Of a DNA stretch of 64,000 bases, positions 44,269-52,920 are shown piece by piece. This stretch comes from CAVRRZ01 sp963723745 (GTDB lineage Bacteria > Actinomycetota > Actinomycetes > Mycobacteriales > Geodermatophilaceae), in assembly GCA_963723745.1 (NCBI GenBank), contig CAVRRZ010000003.1, forward strand, positions 1 to 64,000, written 5' to 3'. Below the pieces are notes generated by a model, which saw only the letters and a list, made by a program, of their open reading frames with translations, was not told the origin of the DNA and did no database searches. The position numbers were made by a program, and so were the translations under genes. Every line of letters starts with the position of its first letter. Position 1 is the stretch's first letter.

Positions 44269-44305
44269 GTGAGGGCCCCCACCCGTGTCGGGTGGGGGCC
44301 CTCAC
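44269..44305. terminator. Bidirectional terminator
   Basis: GTGAGGGCCCCCACCCG pairs perfectly with its 17-base complement around a TGT loop. It separates the lipoprotein gene from the convergent DUF6458 gene. Confidence 0.9.
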
Positions 44306-44320
44306 CGGCTCACGCGAGGA

Positions 44321-44560
44321 TCAGTAGGTCTCTTCGGTGGTGGTACGCCGCCCGGCGGGCGGGGCGTCGTAGTCGGTCTGGGTGACGCGCCGACGGGAGC
44401 GCGGGCCCCAGACGGCCAGCTCCAGCACGATGCCGAGGGCGCCGACGATCATCAGGATCCACCCGACGACCTGCAGGTTGATGCCGCTGACGTCGATCTC
44501 CAGCGCGAAGGTGAGGATCGCGCCGAGTGCCAGCAGGACGATCGCAGTTCCGAGCCGCAT
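44321..44560 (-). CDS. DUF6458 small membrane protein
   Basis: A 79-residue protein starting at ATG 44560 behind GAGAGGAG. Two helices (GTAIVLLALGAILTFALEID and VVGWILMIVGALGIVLELAV) are followed by a short basic-acidic tail ending TTEETY. The VSGINLQVVGWILM joint is what I recall as the DUF6458 signature. The function is unknown. The 270-base upstream gap holds a small CTGAGG/CCTCAG hairpin and no gene I can support. Confidence 0.8.
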   Translation of the reverse strand: MRLGTAIVLLALGAILTFALEIDVSGINLQVVGWILMIVGALGIVLELAVWGPRSRRRVTQTDYDAPPAGRRTTTEETY

Positions 44561-44832
44561 GCGAGTGCTCCTCTCTCGACGGCCGGCCTCCCCGGGTCCC
44601 GGGCAGGCGCGGCCGGCGGCACACGCCGCAGGGCAACGGTGACGCGGACCGGGTGGTCCCGCCACCGGACGACGCTTCCCAGGTCACCCGAAGGGGTCGA
44701 GAACCCCACCTCTGAGGGGGCCTCAGGCCCGGATTCGGGAGCGCGGACCGGGCGGATGCCCGATGCGACGAGGTCCCCCTCAGCACGAGCGTCGTCGTCA
44801 TCGAGAACCCGAGACGACGAGGACTGATCGTG

Positions 44833-44964
44833 ATGCTGCACTACAGCAACCCCGCTCTGGACGCCGAACTCGCCTACCGCCGCGAGCAGGCCCTGCTGGC
44901 CGGCCGCGGCACCCGCAGGTCCGGCGCGCAGCGGCGCCACCGGCTGTTCCGGCGGCGCCGTTGA
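44833..44964 (+). CDS. Small basic protein of 43 residues, hypothetical
   Basis: A short frame starts at ATG 44833 (a GTG directly before it is also in frame) and ends at TGA 44962-44964. It reads MLHYSNPALDAELAYRREQ and ends in a basic LFRRRR. The N-terminal half is an amphipathic helix. The start lies before the LuxR gene, and the frame keeps the codon bias of real genes (GC-rich third positions). I recall similar short proteins in related genera, but this is not checked. Confidence 0.5.
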   Translation: MLHYSNPALDAELAYRREQALLAGRGTRRSGAQRRHRLFRRRR

Positions 44965-45038
44965 CCGCACCGGCGACGTCGACCGGGCCGCCGCCCGACC
45001 GCACGGATCTGTCAGCGGGCCGTGCCACCATCGGCGAC

Positions 45039-48023
45039 GTGCCGCGCTGGGACGATCGTCCACTGGTGGGCCGGTCCGATGAACTGGCCCGGCTGGTCCA
45101 GCACGTCGACCGCGCGGCCGCCGGCCGGGCCGGCGCCGTCCTGGTCGGCGGCGACGCCGGCGTGGGCAAGACGCGACTGCTGACGGAGCTGTGCACGCTT
45201 GCCGCCTCCCGCGGCGTCCGGGTGCTCGCCGGCCACTGCGTCGACCTGGGCGAGGTGGGGCTGCCCTACCTGCCCTTCGTCGACCTGCTGCGACCGGTCG
45301 CCGCCGCACCGGACGACGCCCGCCTGCTCGACCGTTTCCCGGCGGTCGCCGGCCTGCTGGCCGGTCGGCCGACCGGCGTCGTGGTGGCGGGCGCCGCGGC
45401 CGAGGGGGCCGACATCGGCCGGCCCGTGTCGCCGCGGGAGCCGCAGGTCCCGGTCGACGCCGGCCGGCTGCAGCTGTTCGAGTCGGTGGCGGCGCTGCTG
45501 GGTGAGCTGGCCGAGCCCGCGCCGCTGCTCGTCGTCCTGGAGGACCTGCACTGGGCCGACCGCTCCAGCCGCGACCTGCTGCGCTACCTGCTGGCCCGGC
45601 TCGCCGACGAGCGGGTCGCCGTCGTCGGGTCCTACCGCAGCGACGACCTGCACCGGCGGCACCCCTTCCGCCCGCTGCTGGCCGAACTCGTGCGGCTGCC
45701 CTCGGTCGAGCGGCTCGAGCTGGGTCCGTTGCCGGACTCCGACGTCGGCGATCTGGTGCGCGGCCTGGCCGCGGGCGTCGCCGATCGCACCGTCGACGAT
45801 GTCGTGGCCCGCGCCGAGGGCAATGCCTTCTACGCCGAAGAACTCCTGGCCGCCGGGCTGCAGGGCGAGGCGCTCCCGCTCGGGTTGACCGACGTGCTGC
45901 TCGCCCGCGTGGAGCGGCTCAGCCCGCCCGGTCAGCAGGTGCTGCGGGTGGCCGCCGTGGCCGGCCGGCAGGTGCGGCACGACCTGCTCGCCGCGGTCGG
46001 CGACCTGCCTCCGCCCGATCTGGACGCCGCGCTCGCCGAGGTGGTGCACGGGCACCTCCTCGTCGTCTCCGACGACGGCCGGTACCGCTTCCGGCACGCC
46101 CTTCTGCGCGAGGCGGTGCTCGCCGACCTGCTCCCCGGTGTGCGGGTGCGCCTGCACGCCGCCGTGGCTGCTCACCTGGCCGAGTCGCCGGACTCGGGGG
46201 CGGCCGCCGAACGGGCGCACCATCTGCGCGAGAGCCACGATCTCGGCGGCGCGCTGTCGGCGTCGCTGGAGGCCGCCGAGGAGGCTCGGTGCGTCGGCGC
46301 GCCCGCCGAGCAGCTCCAGCATCTCGAGGCCGCGCTCGCGCTGTGGCCGCGGGTGCCCGACGCGCAGTCCCGGGCGCGGCGGCCGCAGGCCGACCTCCTG
46401 GTCGAGACGGCGGCGGCGGCGCGCCGGGTCGGTGAGCTGCATCGGGCCGTCGCGCTCCTGCGGGCGGCGCTCGAGGTGCACGGCCCCGACGGCGACCGCC
46501 CGGCCCGGGCGCGGGTGCACGCCGCGCTGGCGCAGTGCCTGGCCCGCGTCGAGGATCAGGCCGCCGCGCTGGCGGAGAGCGCTCGGGCGATGGAGCTGGT
46601 GCCGGCCGATCCGCCCTCGGCGGAGCGCACCTGGGCGGCGGCCACGTATGCCCGCGCCTGCTACACCGTGGGTCGCCGCGCCGAGGCCGACGAGGCCGCC
46701 GAGGAGGCGCTGGCCGCCGCCGACAAGCTGGGCCTGGACAGCGCCTGGGCGGACACCGCCGTGTCGCTGGTCCGCGTGCGCGGCGGCACGCAGGAGGAGC
46801 TCGACGACCGCCTGCAGGAAGCGCTGCGCCGAGCGCGTCGGTCCGGAGACGTCGAGGTGGAGACCCGGGTGCTGTTCAACCTGGCGACCGTGGCCTACGA
46901 GGCCGGCGACGTGGCCGGCACGATCGCCCGCGCCGAGACGGCGCTCGACCGCGCGACCGAGGTCGGTGCCGAATGGTCGTCCTACGCCACCGAGGTGCGG
47001 CACCTGCTGGTGGCGGCCCGGTACACCGCGGGCGACTGGGACGGCAGCCTGGCGGTCGCCGACCGGCTCGCCCGGGTGCCGGAGATGGCGGCGCACGTCC
47101 GCGCCGCGGCGTTGCTCGTGCTCGTGGGTCGCGACGACCCGGGCGTGCCCGAGCGGGTCGCGTGGGCACGCGGCCTGTCCGCCCGGCTCGACGCGCACGT
47201 GCTCCTGATGCTGGCCACCGTGGGGGCCGAGATCGAGCTCGCCTCCCGCTCGGGCGACGCCGCCACCGCGGTCGCCCGCGCCGGCGAGGCGGTGCGCCGG
47301 CTCGTGGCGGTCTGGGGCGACGACCGGCTGGCTGTCCTGCGGCTGGTGGCGCTGGCCCTGGGGGCCGCGGCCGACGCAGCCGACGCCGCTCGCCTCGTCC
47401 GCGACGACGCCACGGCTCGGCGCTGGGCGGAGGAGGCCGGGCCCCTCGCCGACGAGGCGCGGTCGGCGATGGCGGCGTACGAGGCGTTGGCGGGGGAGCC
47501 CAGCGGCGCCGAGGGCCGGGCGTGGTTCGTGCGGGTGCAGGCGGAGGAGGCCCGGCTGCTCGGCCGGCCGGCCGTCGACCTCTGGCAGCAGGCGGTCGAC
47601 GCCTTCGGCTACGGGCACGTCTACGAGCAGGCCCGCTCGCGGGCACGGCTGGCCGAGGCCCTGCTCGCGGCCGACGACCGGGCCGGCGCGACCGACGAGG
47701 CGCGGGCCGCCCACGAGGTCGCCGTCCGGTTGCGCGCCGAACCGCTGCGCCGCGCCGTCGAGGCGCTGGCCCGCCGGGGGCGCCTCGACGTCGCCGGCGT
47801 CCGGACCGGCGATCCGGGCGCGGTCCTCACGCCGCGGGAGCAGGAGGTGCTGGCACTGCTCGCGCAGGGCCGCACCAACCGGCAGGTGGGCGCCGCGCTG
47901 TTCATCAGCGAGAAGACCGCCAGCGTCCACGTCAGCAACATCCTGGCCAAGTTCGGTGCGGCCAGCCGCGCCGAGGCCGTGGCCATCGCCGCCGCCCGCG
48001 GCCTGCTCACCCGCACCGACTGA
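45039..48023 (+). CDS. Large ATP-binding LuxR-family regulator (LAL type)
   Basis: About 994 residues from GTG 45039, which lies 7 bases after CACCAT. The N-terminal AAA-type ATPase (about 10-260) has RPLVGRSDELARL, Walker A VGGDAGVGKTRLL and Walker B LLVVLEDLHWADRSSRD. A long TPR-like helical middle (about 400-900) follows. The C-terminal LuxR helix-turn-helix (about 930-990) is LTPREQEVLALLAQGRTNRQ, then GAALFISEKTASVHVSNILA. Such proteins sense an unknown inducer and activate transcription. No obvious target operon is adjacent. It converges on the helicase gene. Confidence 0.92.
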   Translation: MPRWDDRPLVGRSDELARLVQHVDRAAAGRAGAVLVGGDAGVGKTRLLTELCTLAASRGVRVLAGHCVDLGEVGLPYLPFVDLLRPVAAAPDDARLLDRFPAVAGLLAGRPTGVVVAGAAAEGADIGRPVSPREPQVPVDAGRLQLFESVAALLGELAEPAPLLVVLEDLHWADRSSRDLLRYLLARLADERVAVVGSYRSDDLHRRHPFRPLLAELVRLPSVERLELGPLPDSDVGDLVRGLAAGVADRTVDDVVARAEGNAFYAEELLAAGLQGEALPLGLTDVLLARVERLSPPGQQVLRVAAVAGRQVRHDLLAAVGDLPPPDLDAALAEVVHGHLLVVSDDGRYRFRHALLREAVLADLLPGVRVRLHAAVAAHLAESPDSGAAAERAHHLRESHDLGGALSASLEAAEEARCVGAPAEQLQHLEAALALWPRVPDAQSRARRPQADLLVETAAAARRVGELHRAVALLRAALEVHGPDGDRPARARVHAALAQCLARVEDQAAALAESARAMELVPADPPSAERTWAAATYARACYTVGRRAEADEAAEEALAAADKLGLDSAWADTAVSLVRVRGGTQEELDDRLQEALRRARRSGDVEVETRVLFNLATVAYEAGDVAGTIARAETALDRATEVGAEWSSYATEVRHLLVAARYTAGDWDGSLAVADRLARVPEMAAHVRAAALLVLVGRDDPGVPERVAWARGLSARLDAHVLLMLATVGAEIELASRSGDAATAVARAGEAVRRLVAVWGDDRLAVLRLVALALGAAADAADAARLVRDDATARRWAEEAGPLADEARSAMAAYEALAGEPSGAEGRAWFVRVQAEEARLLGRPAVDLWQQAVDAFGYGHVYEQARSRARLAEALLAADDRAGATDEARAAHEVAVRLRAEPLRRAVEALARRGRLDVAGVRTGDPGAVLTPREQEVLALLAQGRTNRQVGAALFISEKTASVHVSNILAKFGAASRAEAVAIAAARGLLTRTD

Positions 48024-48088
48024 ACACGAGCGGGCCGCAACCGCAGCGGTTCTGGCCTCGGACGGTTCAGTCGGATCCGCCGTGTCAC

Positions 48089-49882
48089 TCAGAGCATGGT
48101 GCGCAGGCGCTCCCGGCGGGCGCGCAGGACGTCGACCGACGCCGACGCCGACGGCGGTCCCGGCACCGACGCCCGCAACTGGGTGTGGATCACCGCGTGC
48201 GGCTGGGACGTCCGCGACGCCACCCGCGACACCAGCCGGTTGATCTCGCGGCGCAGCTCCGCCGCGTCGCGCCACGAGCGGCCGGCGTCGTCCTCGTCCG
48301 GGTGGTCCTCGATCGGGAACAGCCCGGCGTCCTCGTCGTCGGCGTGCGCGCGGGAGGCGATCCGCAGCCGCACCTCCTCGTCCCGCTTGGCCAGCAGTTC
48401 GGCCGTCTGCGCGGGGGTGAGCAGGCCGGGGATGCCGAGGAACTCCTCGTCCTCGGGCTCGACCGCCACCACCGGTCCCGAGCCCTCGCCGGTGTGCGCC
48501 GTCCCGCCGTGCAGCACGTGCGCGAACCTGGCGTCGGCCTCCAGCGCCTCCCACTGCGGCAGGGCGTCGGGGTCCTTCTCCTTCGGCGGCAGCGGCTCGA
48601 GGTCGAGTTCGTCACCGGTCACCGTCTTCGGCGGTGGCATGACGTGGTTGCGCTGCTCCTCCATCGAGGCGGCCAGCGTGAGCAGCGGCTTCACCGCGGG
48701 CAGGAAGACGGTGGCCGACTCGTGGGCGCCCCGGGCGCGCACCACGCGCCCGACGGCCTGGGCGAAGAACAGCGGCGTCCGGTAGGAGGTCATCCACGCC
48801 AGGACGGCGGCGCGCGGCACGTCGACGCCCTCGGAGATCATCCGGACGCAGACGGCGATCCGCGCCGAGCCGGTGGCGAACCGCTCGATCTTCTTCGAGG
48901 CCTTCGGGTCGTCGGAGAGGATCAGCTCGGGCGCCTTGCCGGTCACCCGGCGGACGATCTTGGCGTAGGCGCGGGCGTCGTCCTGGTCGCTGGCGAGGAT
49001 CAGCCCCGCGGCGTCCGGCATGCCGCTCTCGCGCAGGTGCGTGATCCGGTCGTCCATCGCCGCGATCACGTGCGGCACCCACTGGCCCTTCGGGTCCAGG
49101 GCGGTGCGCCACGCGGCCATCTCGACCGAGCGCGTGCCGGCCTCCGACAGTGACGCGGCCACGACCTCGCCGGCGGAGTTCCGCCAGCGCGACGTCCCCG
49201 TGTAGGCGGCGAACACCACCGGGCGGACGACGTTGTCGGCCAGGGCCTCCTTGTAGCCGTACGTGTAGTCGGCCCGGCTGACCAGGCCGACGCCACCCTC
49301 GCCGTCGTCGCCCTCGAACGTGTCCTCCTCGTAGCGCACGAAGGGGATCCGCTCGTCGGGCTTGGTGCGGAACGGCGTCCCGGTCAGGCACAACCGACGT
49401 GCCGCGAACCCGTAGGCCTCCTCGACCGCCTCGCCCCAGGAGAGGCCGTCACCGGCGTGGTGCACCTCGTCGAGGATCACCAGCGACTTCACCGCGGTGG
49501 CGCGGGCGGCGTGCAGCATCGGCTTGCCGGCGACCTGGGCGTAGGTGGTGACGTAGCCCTGGGTGCCGGCGCGCACCGGGCCCACGGCGTTGGTCAGTCC
49601 GGGGTCGAGCACGATGCCCATCGCGTCGGCGGCGTCGGCCCACTGCATCCGCAGGTGGTCGGTGGGACAGACGACCACGACGCGGGCCACCTCGCGGCGC
49701 TGCAGCAGCCGCGCGGCCAGGGTGAGAGCGAAGGTCGTCTTGCCGGCCCCCGGGGTGGCGGTGACCAGGAAGTCCTTCGGCGAGGTCTGCTCGTACTGCT
49801 GGAGTGCCGCCTGCTGCCATGCTCGGAGCGGTCGACCGTTCGTCTGCGGGCTCGACGTCTCCGCTCGCAATGCACTCCCCAT
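48089..49882 (-). CDS. DEAD/DEAH-box (SF2) helicase of ResIII type
   Basis: The protein has about 597 residues from ATG 49882 (MGSALRAETSSPQ). Motif I is LVTATPGAGKTTFALTLAA, motif II is VILDEVHHAGDG (DEVH), and motif III is RLCLTGTPFRTKPDERI. Motif V-VI areas are VCVRMISEGVDVPRAAVLAW and FFAQAVGRVVRARGAHE. The C-terminal 200 residues are acidic and helical and lack a known nuclease domain. It resembles the helicase part of type III restriction and UvrB-like enzymes. A repair or RNA role is possible. No restriction partner gene is adjacent. Confidence 0.85.
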   Translation of the reverse strand: MGSALRAETSSPQTNGRPLRAWQQAALQQYEQTSPKDFLVTATPGAGKTTFALTLAARLLQRREVARVVVVCPTDHLRMQWADAADAMGIVLDPGLTNAVGPVRAGTQGYVTTYAQVAGKPMLHAARATAVKSLVILDEVHHAGDGLSWGEAVEEAYGFAARRLCLTGTPFRTKPDERIPFVRYEEDTFEGDDGEGGVGLVSRADYTYGYKEALADNVVRPVVFAAYTGTSRWRNSAGEVVAASLSEAGTRSVEMAAWRTALDPKGQWVPHVIAAMDDRITHLRESGMPDAAGLILASDQDDARAYAKIVRRVTGKAPELILSDDPKASKKIERFATGSARIAVCVRMISEGVDVPRAAVLAWMTSYRTPLFFAQAVGRVVRARGAHESATVFLPAVKPLLTLAASMEEQRNHVMPPPKTVTGDELDLEPLPPKEKDPDALPQWEALEADARFAHVLHGGTAHTGEGSGPVVAVEPEDEEFLGIPGLLTPAQTAELLAKRDEEVRLRIASRAHADDEDAGLFPIEDHPDEDDAGRSWRDAAELRREINRLVSRVASRTSQPHAVIHTQLRASVPGPPSASASVDVLRARRERLRTML

Positions 49883-50036
49883 GACCGGTCCATCTTCGCT
49901 GCCGGCAGCCCAACACGCCCAACCGGAGGCCTCCCGCGCGGGTCGTCCGCGACGACGTATGGGGTGCCCGGGTGAGCCGCTGACCTGGGCAGACGCGTCG
50001 GGGCGTGTGGTGGTGTGCGACATGTCATGTCCGGCG

Positions 50037-50058
50037 GGTGGGAACCGTCCGTCCCACC
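50037..50058 (-). terminator. Possible terminator after the amino acid ABC operon
   Basis: GGTGGGA pairs with TCCCACC across an 8-base loop, 36 bases beyond the stop codon of the ATPase gene on the minus strand. The stem is short. Confidence 0.4.
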
Positions 50059-50093
50059 GGCACCGGTGTCCCCGGCCTCAGTCTCGGGAACGG

Positions 50094-50897
50094 TTACAGC
50101 ACCTTGGACAGGAAGGCCCGGCAGCGTTCGGTCTGCGGATCGGCCAGCATCCGCTTCGGGTCGCCGGACTCCGCCACCACGCCGTCGTCCATGAAGACGA
50201 GGGTGTCGCCGACCTCGCGGGCGAAGCCCATCTCGTGGGTGACCACGACCATCGTCATCCCGGACTCCGCCAGCTCCCGCATCACGTCGAGCACCTCGCC
50301 CACGAGCTCCGGGTCGAGCGCCGACGTCGGCTCGTCGAAGAGCATCAGCTTGGGTTCCATCGCCAGCGCGCGGGCGATGGCCACCCGCTGCTGCTGGCCA
50401 CCGGAGAGCTGGTTCGGGTAGCTGTGGACCCGGTGGCCCAGCCCGACCCGCTCGAGCAGCTCCACGCCCCGCGCCCGTGCCCTCTCCTTGGCCTCGCCCT
50501 TGACCTGCGTCGGCGCCTCGGCGACGTTCTCGAGCGCGGTCATGTGGGGGAAGAGGTTGAACCGCTGGAACACCATGCCGATGTGGCGCCGCTGCTCTGC
50601 GACCTCGTGGTCGCGCAGCTCGTGGATCTTGTCGCCCTTCTGGCGGTAGCCGACCAGCCGGCCGTCGACCCACAGCCGACCCGCGTTGATCTTCTCCAGG
50701 TGGTTGATGCAGCGCAGGAAGGTGGACTTGCCGGAGCCGGACGGTCCGATGATGCACGTCACCTCGCGCGGGGCGACCTCGAGGTCGACCCCCTTCAGCA
50801 CCTCGAGATGACCGAACGACTTGCGCACCCCCTCGGCCCGCACCATCGTCGGGGCCGGGGCGGCCTCGTCCATGACGGCTTCCGTCTGCTGGCTCAC
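50094..50897 (-). CDS. Polar amino acid ABC transporter ATP-binding protein
   Basis: The 267-residue ATPase of a GlnQ/HisP type importer. It starts at GTG 50897, which overlaps the permease stop codon (GTGA); ATG 50873 is a second option. Walker A is IIGPSGSGKSTFLRCIN. The Q-loop area is VFQRFNLFPHMTALENV, the signature is NQLSGGQQQRVAIARAL, Walker B is LMLFDEPTSALDPE, and the H-loop is VVVTHEMGFAREV. It is the last gene of a three-gene operon with a permease and a binding protein. Confidence 0.95.
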   Translation of the reverse strand: MSQQTEAVMDEAAPAPTMVRAEGVRKSFGHLEVLKGVDLEVAPREVTCIIGPSGSGKSTFLRCINHLEKINAGRLWVDGRLVGYRQKGDKIHELRDHEVAEQRRHIGMVFQRFNLFPHMTALENVAEAPTQVKGEAKERARARGVELLERVGLGHRVHSYPNQLSGGQQQRVAIARALAMEPKLMLFDEPTSALDPELVGEVLDVMRELAESGMTMVVVTHEMGFAREVGDTLVFMDDGVVAESGDPKRMLADPQTERCRAFLSKVL

Positions 50898-51850
50898 TTG
50901 GCGCCCCCCACCTCCTGGGCCCGGCGAGCGGCCCGCTGTGTCCGGGTCTCCTTCGAGCCGAAGCCCCTGCTGAACCGCTTCTCGAGGAAGTGCTGCCCGA
51001 TCATGAGCAGGCTGGTCAGCGCGAGGTACCAGAGGATCGAGGCCACGGCCATCGGGATGATCTGGAAGGTCCGGCTGCCGATCGCGCGCAGCTGGAAGTT
51101 GAGCTCGCTGGTGACCGGTACCGCGATGAGCAGGGAGGTGTCCTTGAGCATGGCGATCGTCTCGTTGCCGGTCGGCGGGATGATCACCCGCATCGCCTGC
51201 GGCAGCACGATCCGGCGCATCGTCCGGCCCCGGTTCATGCCGAGCGCGCTGGCCGCCTCGGCCTGGCCCGGGTCGACCGACTGGATGCCGGCTCGCACGA
51301 TCTCGGCCATGTAGGCGCCCTCGGAGAGCGCGAGGCCCAGCAGGCCGGCGGTGAAACCGGTGAAGATCTGGTTGCCGTCGAGGCCGAGGAAGCGCCAGTC
51401 GCCCTCGAACCCGAGCAGGTCCATCAGTTGCCGGTCGAACGGGAACCCGAGCTCGTAGGTCGCGTAGAGGGCCCCGAGGTTGGCGATGAAGAACAGCAGG
51501 ACGATGCGGGGGATCGCCCGGAAGAACCAGATGTAGAGCCACGCCGCGCCGGCCACGATGGGGTTGGGCGAGAGGCGCATGACCGCCAGCACGATGCCGA
51601 GCAGTACGCCGAGGACCATGGCGAGCACCGTCATGATCAGCGTGGTCCGTGCCCCGCGGAGAACCGCGGGCGTGAACATGTTGTCGAGCATGAAGTCCCA
51701 CTGGAACACCGGGTTGGTGGCCAGCATGTGGACGAACATGGCGACCAGCACCGCGATTACCGCGGTCGCGACCCAGCGGCCGGGATGCCGGACCGGCACC
51801 GCCTTGATCTCCTCGGCCGGTGCCGGCCGCGTCCTCGTCCCGGTGGCCAT
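50894..51850 (-). CDS. Polar amino acid ABC transporter permease
   Basis: A 318-residue HisM/GlnP-type permease. After a short cytoplasmic head, WVATAVIAVLVAMFVHMLA is the first helix. Later come ARTTLIMTVLAMVLGVLLGI, YIWFFRAIPRIVLLFFIANL and the EAA loop SVDPGQAEAASALGMNRGRT, with GRTMRRIVLPQAMRVIIPPT behind it. A single permease gene suggests a homodimeric channel. It lies 18 bases downstream of the binding-protein gene. The specificity (glutamate, glutamine or similar) is not clear. Confidence 0.94.
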   Translation of the reverse strand: MATGTRTRPAPAEEIKAVPVRHPGRWVATAVIAVLVAMFVHMLATNPVFQWDFMLDNMFTPAVLRGARTTLIMTVLAMVLGVLLGIVLAVMRLSPNPIVAGAAWLYIWFFRAIPRIVLLFFIANLGALYATYELGFPFDRQLMDLLGFEGDWRFLGLDGNQIFTGFTAGLLGLALSEGAYMAEIVRAGIQSVDPGQAEAASALGMNRGRTMRRIVLPQAMRVIIPPTGNETIAMLKDTSLLIAVPVTSELNFQLRAIGSRTFQIIPMAVASILWYLALTSLLMIGQHFLEKRFSRGFGSKETRTQRAARRAQEVGGAK

Positions 51851-51868
51851 GGCGTCAGCTCCGAGGGG

Positions 51869-52807
51869 TCAGCCGACCGTGGGGTTCAGCGTGGGATCGT
51901 CGATGGCGCCGCCCTCGACGCCCCAGTTCTCGAGGACCTCCTGGTAGGCGCCCTCCTCGATGAGCGCGCTCACCGCGTCGGCGAGGGCCTGGGCGAAGTC
52001 GGTCTGCTCCTTGCGGACGACGTAGCCGTACGGCGCGGCGTCGTAGATGTCGCCGAGCAACTCGATCTGGCCGTCGGTCTGCCGGACGGCGTAGGCCATG
52101 ACCGGGGAGTCGGCCAGCCCGGCGGCCACCCGGCCGGAGGCGACGGCGGCCGTGGCGTCGCTCTGCGCGTCGAACTGCTCGATGGTGATCGGCTCGTCGC
52201 CGTTCGCCTCGCACTGCTCGGAGCGGGCGGTGATGTCGTCGACCTGCACGGTGCCCCGCTGGACGGCGATGGCGAGCCCGCAGGCGTCGTCCGGGTCCAC
52301 GTCGTCGGGATTGCCCGCGCGGGCGGCCCACTGGGTGCCGGCCTCGTAGTAGCTGACCATGTTGGCCTCGGCCAGGCGCTCCGGGTTGATCGTGAACGAG
52401 GAGACGCCGATCTCGTACCGGCCGGAGCCGACACCGGCGATGATCGAGTCGAACGGCGCGGTCTCGAACTCGGCCTCGAGGCCGAGCTTCTGCGCGACGA
52501 GAGTGAAGAGGTCGACGTCGAATCCGACGATCGTCTCGCCGTCCTCGGCGAGGAACTCGTTCGGCGCGTAGGTGGTGTCGCTGCCGACGGTGATCACCCC
52601 GTCCTCCGCGATCTCGTCGGGGACGAGATCGGCCAGGGCCTGGTCTGCCTCCACGCTGGGGAGCGGCGTCGACGTGCTGCCACCGGCGCTGCCGTCCCCG
52701 CCGGTGTCGGACGGCTCGTCACTGCCGCAGCCCGTGAGCGCCAGGGCGGCCGTGGTCACGACGGTCGCGGCGACGGCTACCAGGCGGCGGGGATCGGTGA
52801 GGTCCAC
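51869..52807 (-). CDS. Polar amino acid ABC transporter substrate-binding lipoprotein
   Basis: The 312-residue protein starts at GTG 52807, 6 bases after GGAAGGAG. A lipoprotein signal has lipobox ALTGC. After a Ser/Thr/Gly linker, the SBP_bac_3 domain contains GVITVGSDTTYAPNEFLAED, GFDVDLFTLVAQKLGLEAEF and IIAGVGSGRYEIGVSSFTIN. It ends in EEGAYQEVLENWGVEGGAID. It binds an amino acid outside the cell and feeds the permease. The first gene of the operon. Confidence 0.94.
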   Translation of the reverse strand: MDLTDPRRLVAVAATVVTTAALALTGCGSDEPSDTGGDGSAGGSTSTPLPSVEADQALADLVPDEIAEDGVITVGSDTTYAPNEFLAEDGETIVGFDVDLFTLVAQKLGLEAEFETAPFDSIIAGVGSGRYEIGVSSFTINPERLAEANMVSYYEAGTQWAARAGNPDDVDPDDACGLAIAVQRGTVQVDDITARSEQCEANGDEPITIEQFDAQSDATAAVASGRVAAGLADSPVMAYAVRQTDGQIELLGDIYDAAPYGYVVRKEQTDFAQALADAVSALIEEGAYQEVLENWGVEGGAIDDPTLNPTVG

Positions 52808-52920
52808 GGGTGCTCCTTCCCGCGCGCGAACGAACCATGGTCCACCGTCCGCGGCGCCTGTGGGGCACCTTGCGTCCTCACCGCTGCGCCGACCCTGCGC
52901 GCGGCTGAGGCGCGAGCTGT

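Noticed and set aside
45012..48554. A very long open frame (1180 codons) on the minus strand
   Set aside because: It is the shadow of the LuxR regulator and the helicase end. Its protein is Arg/Gly/Ala/Gln-rich without any domain, as expected opposite high-GC genes.
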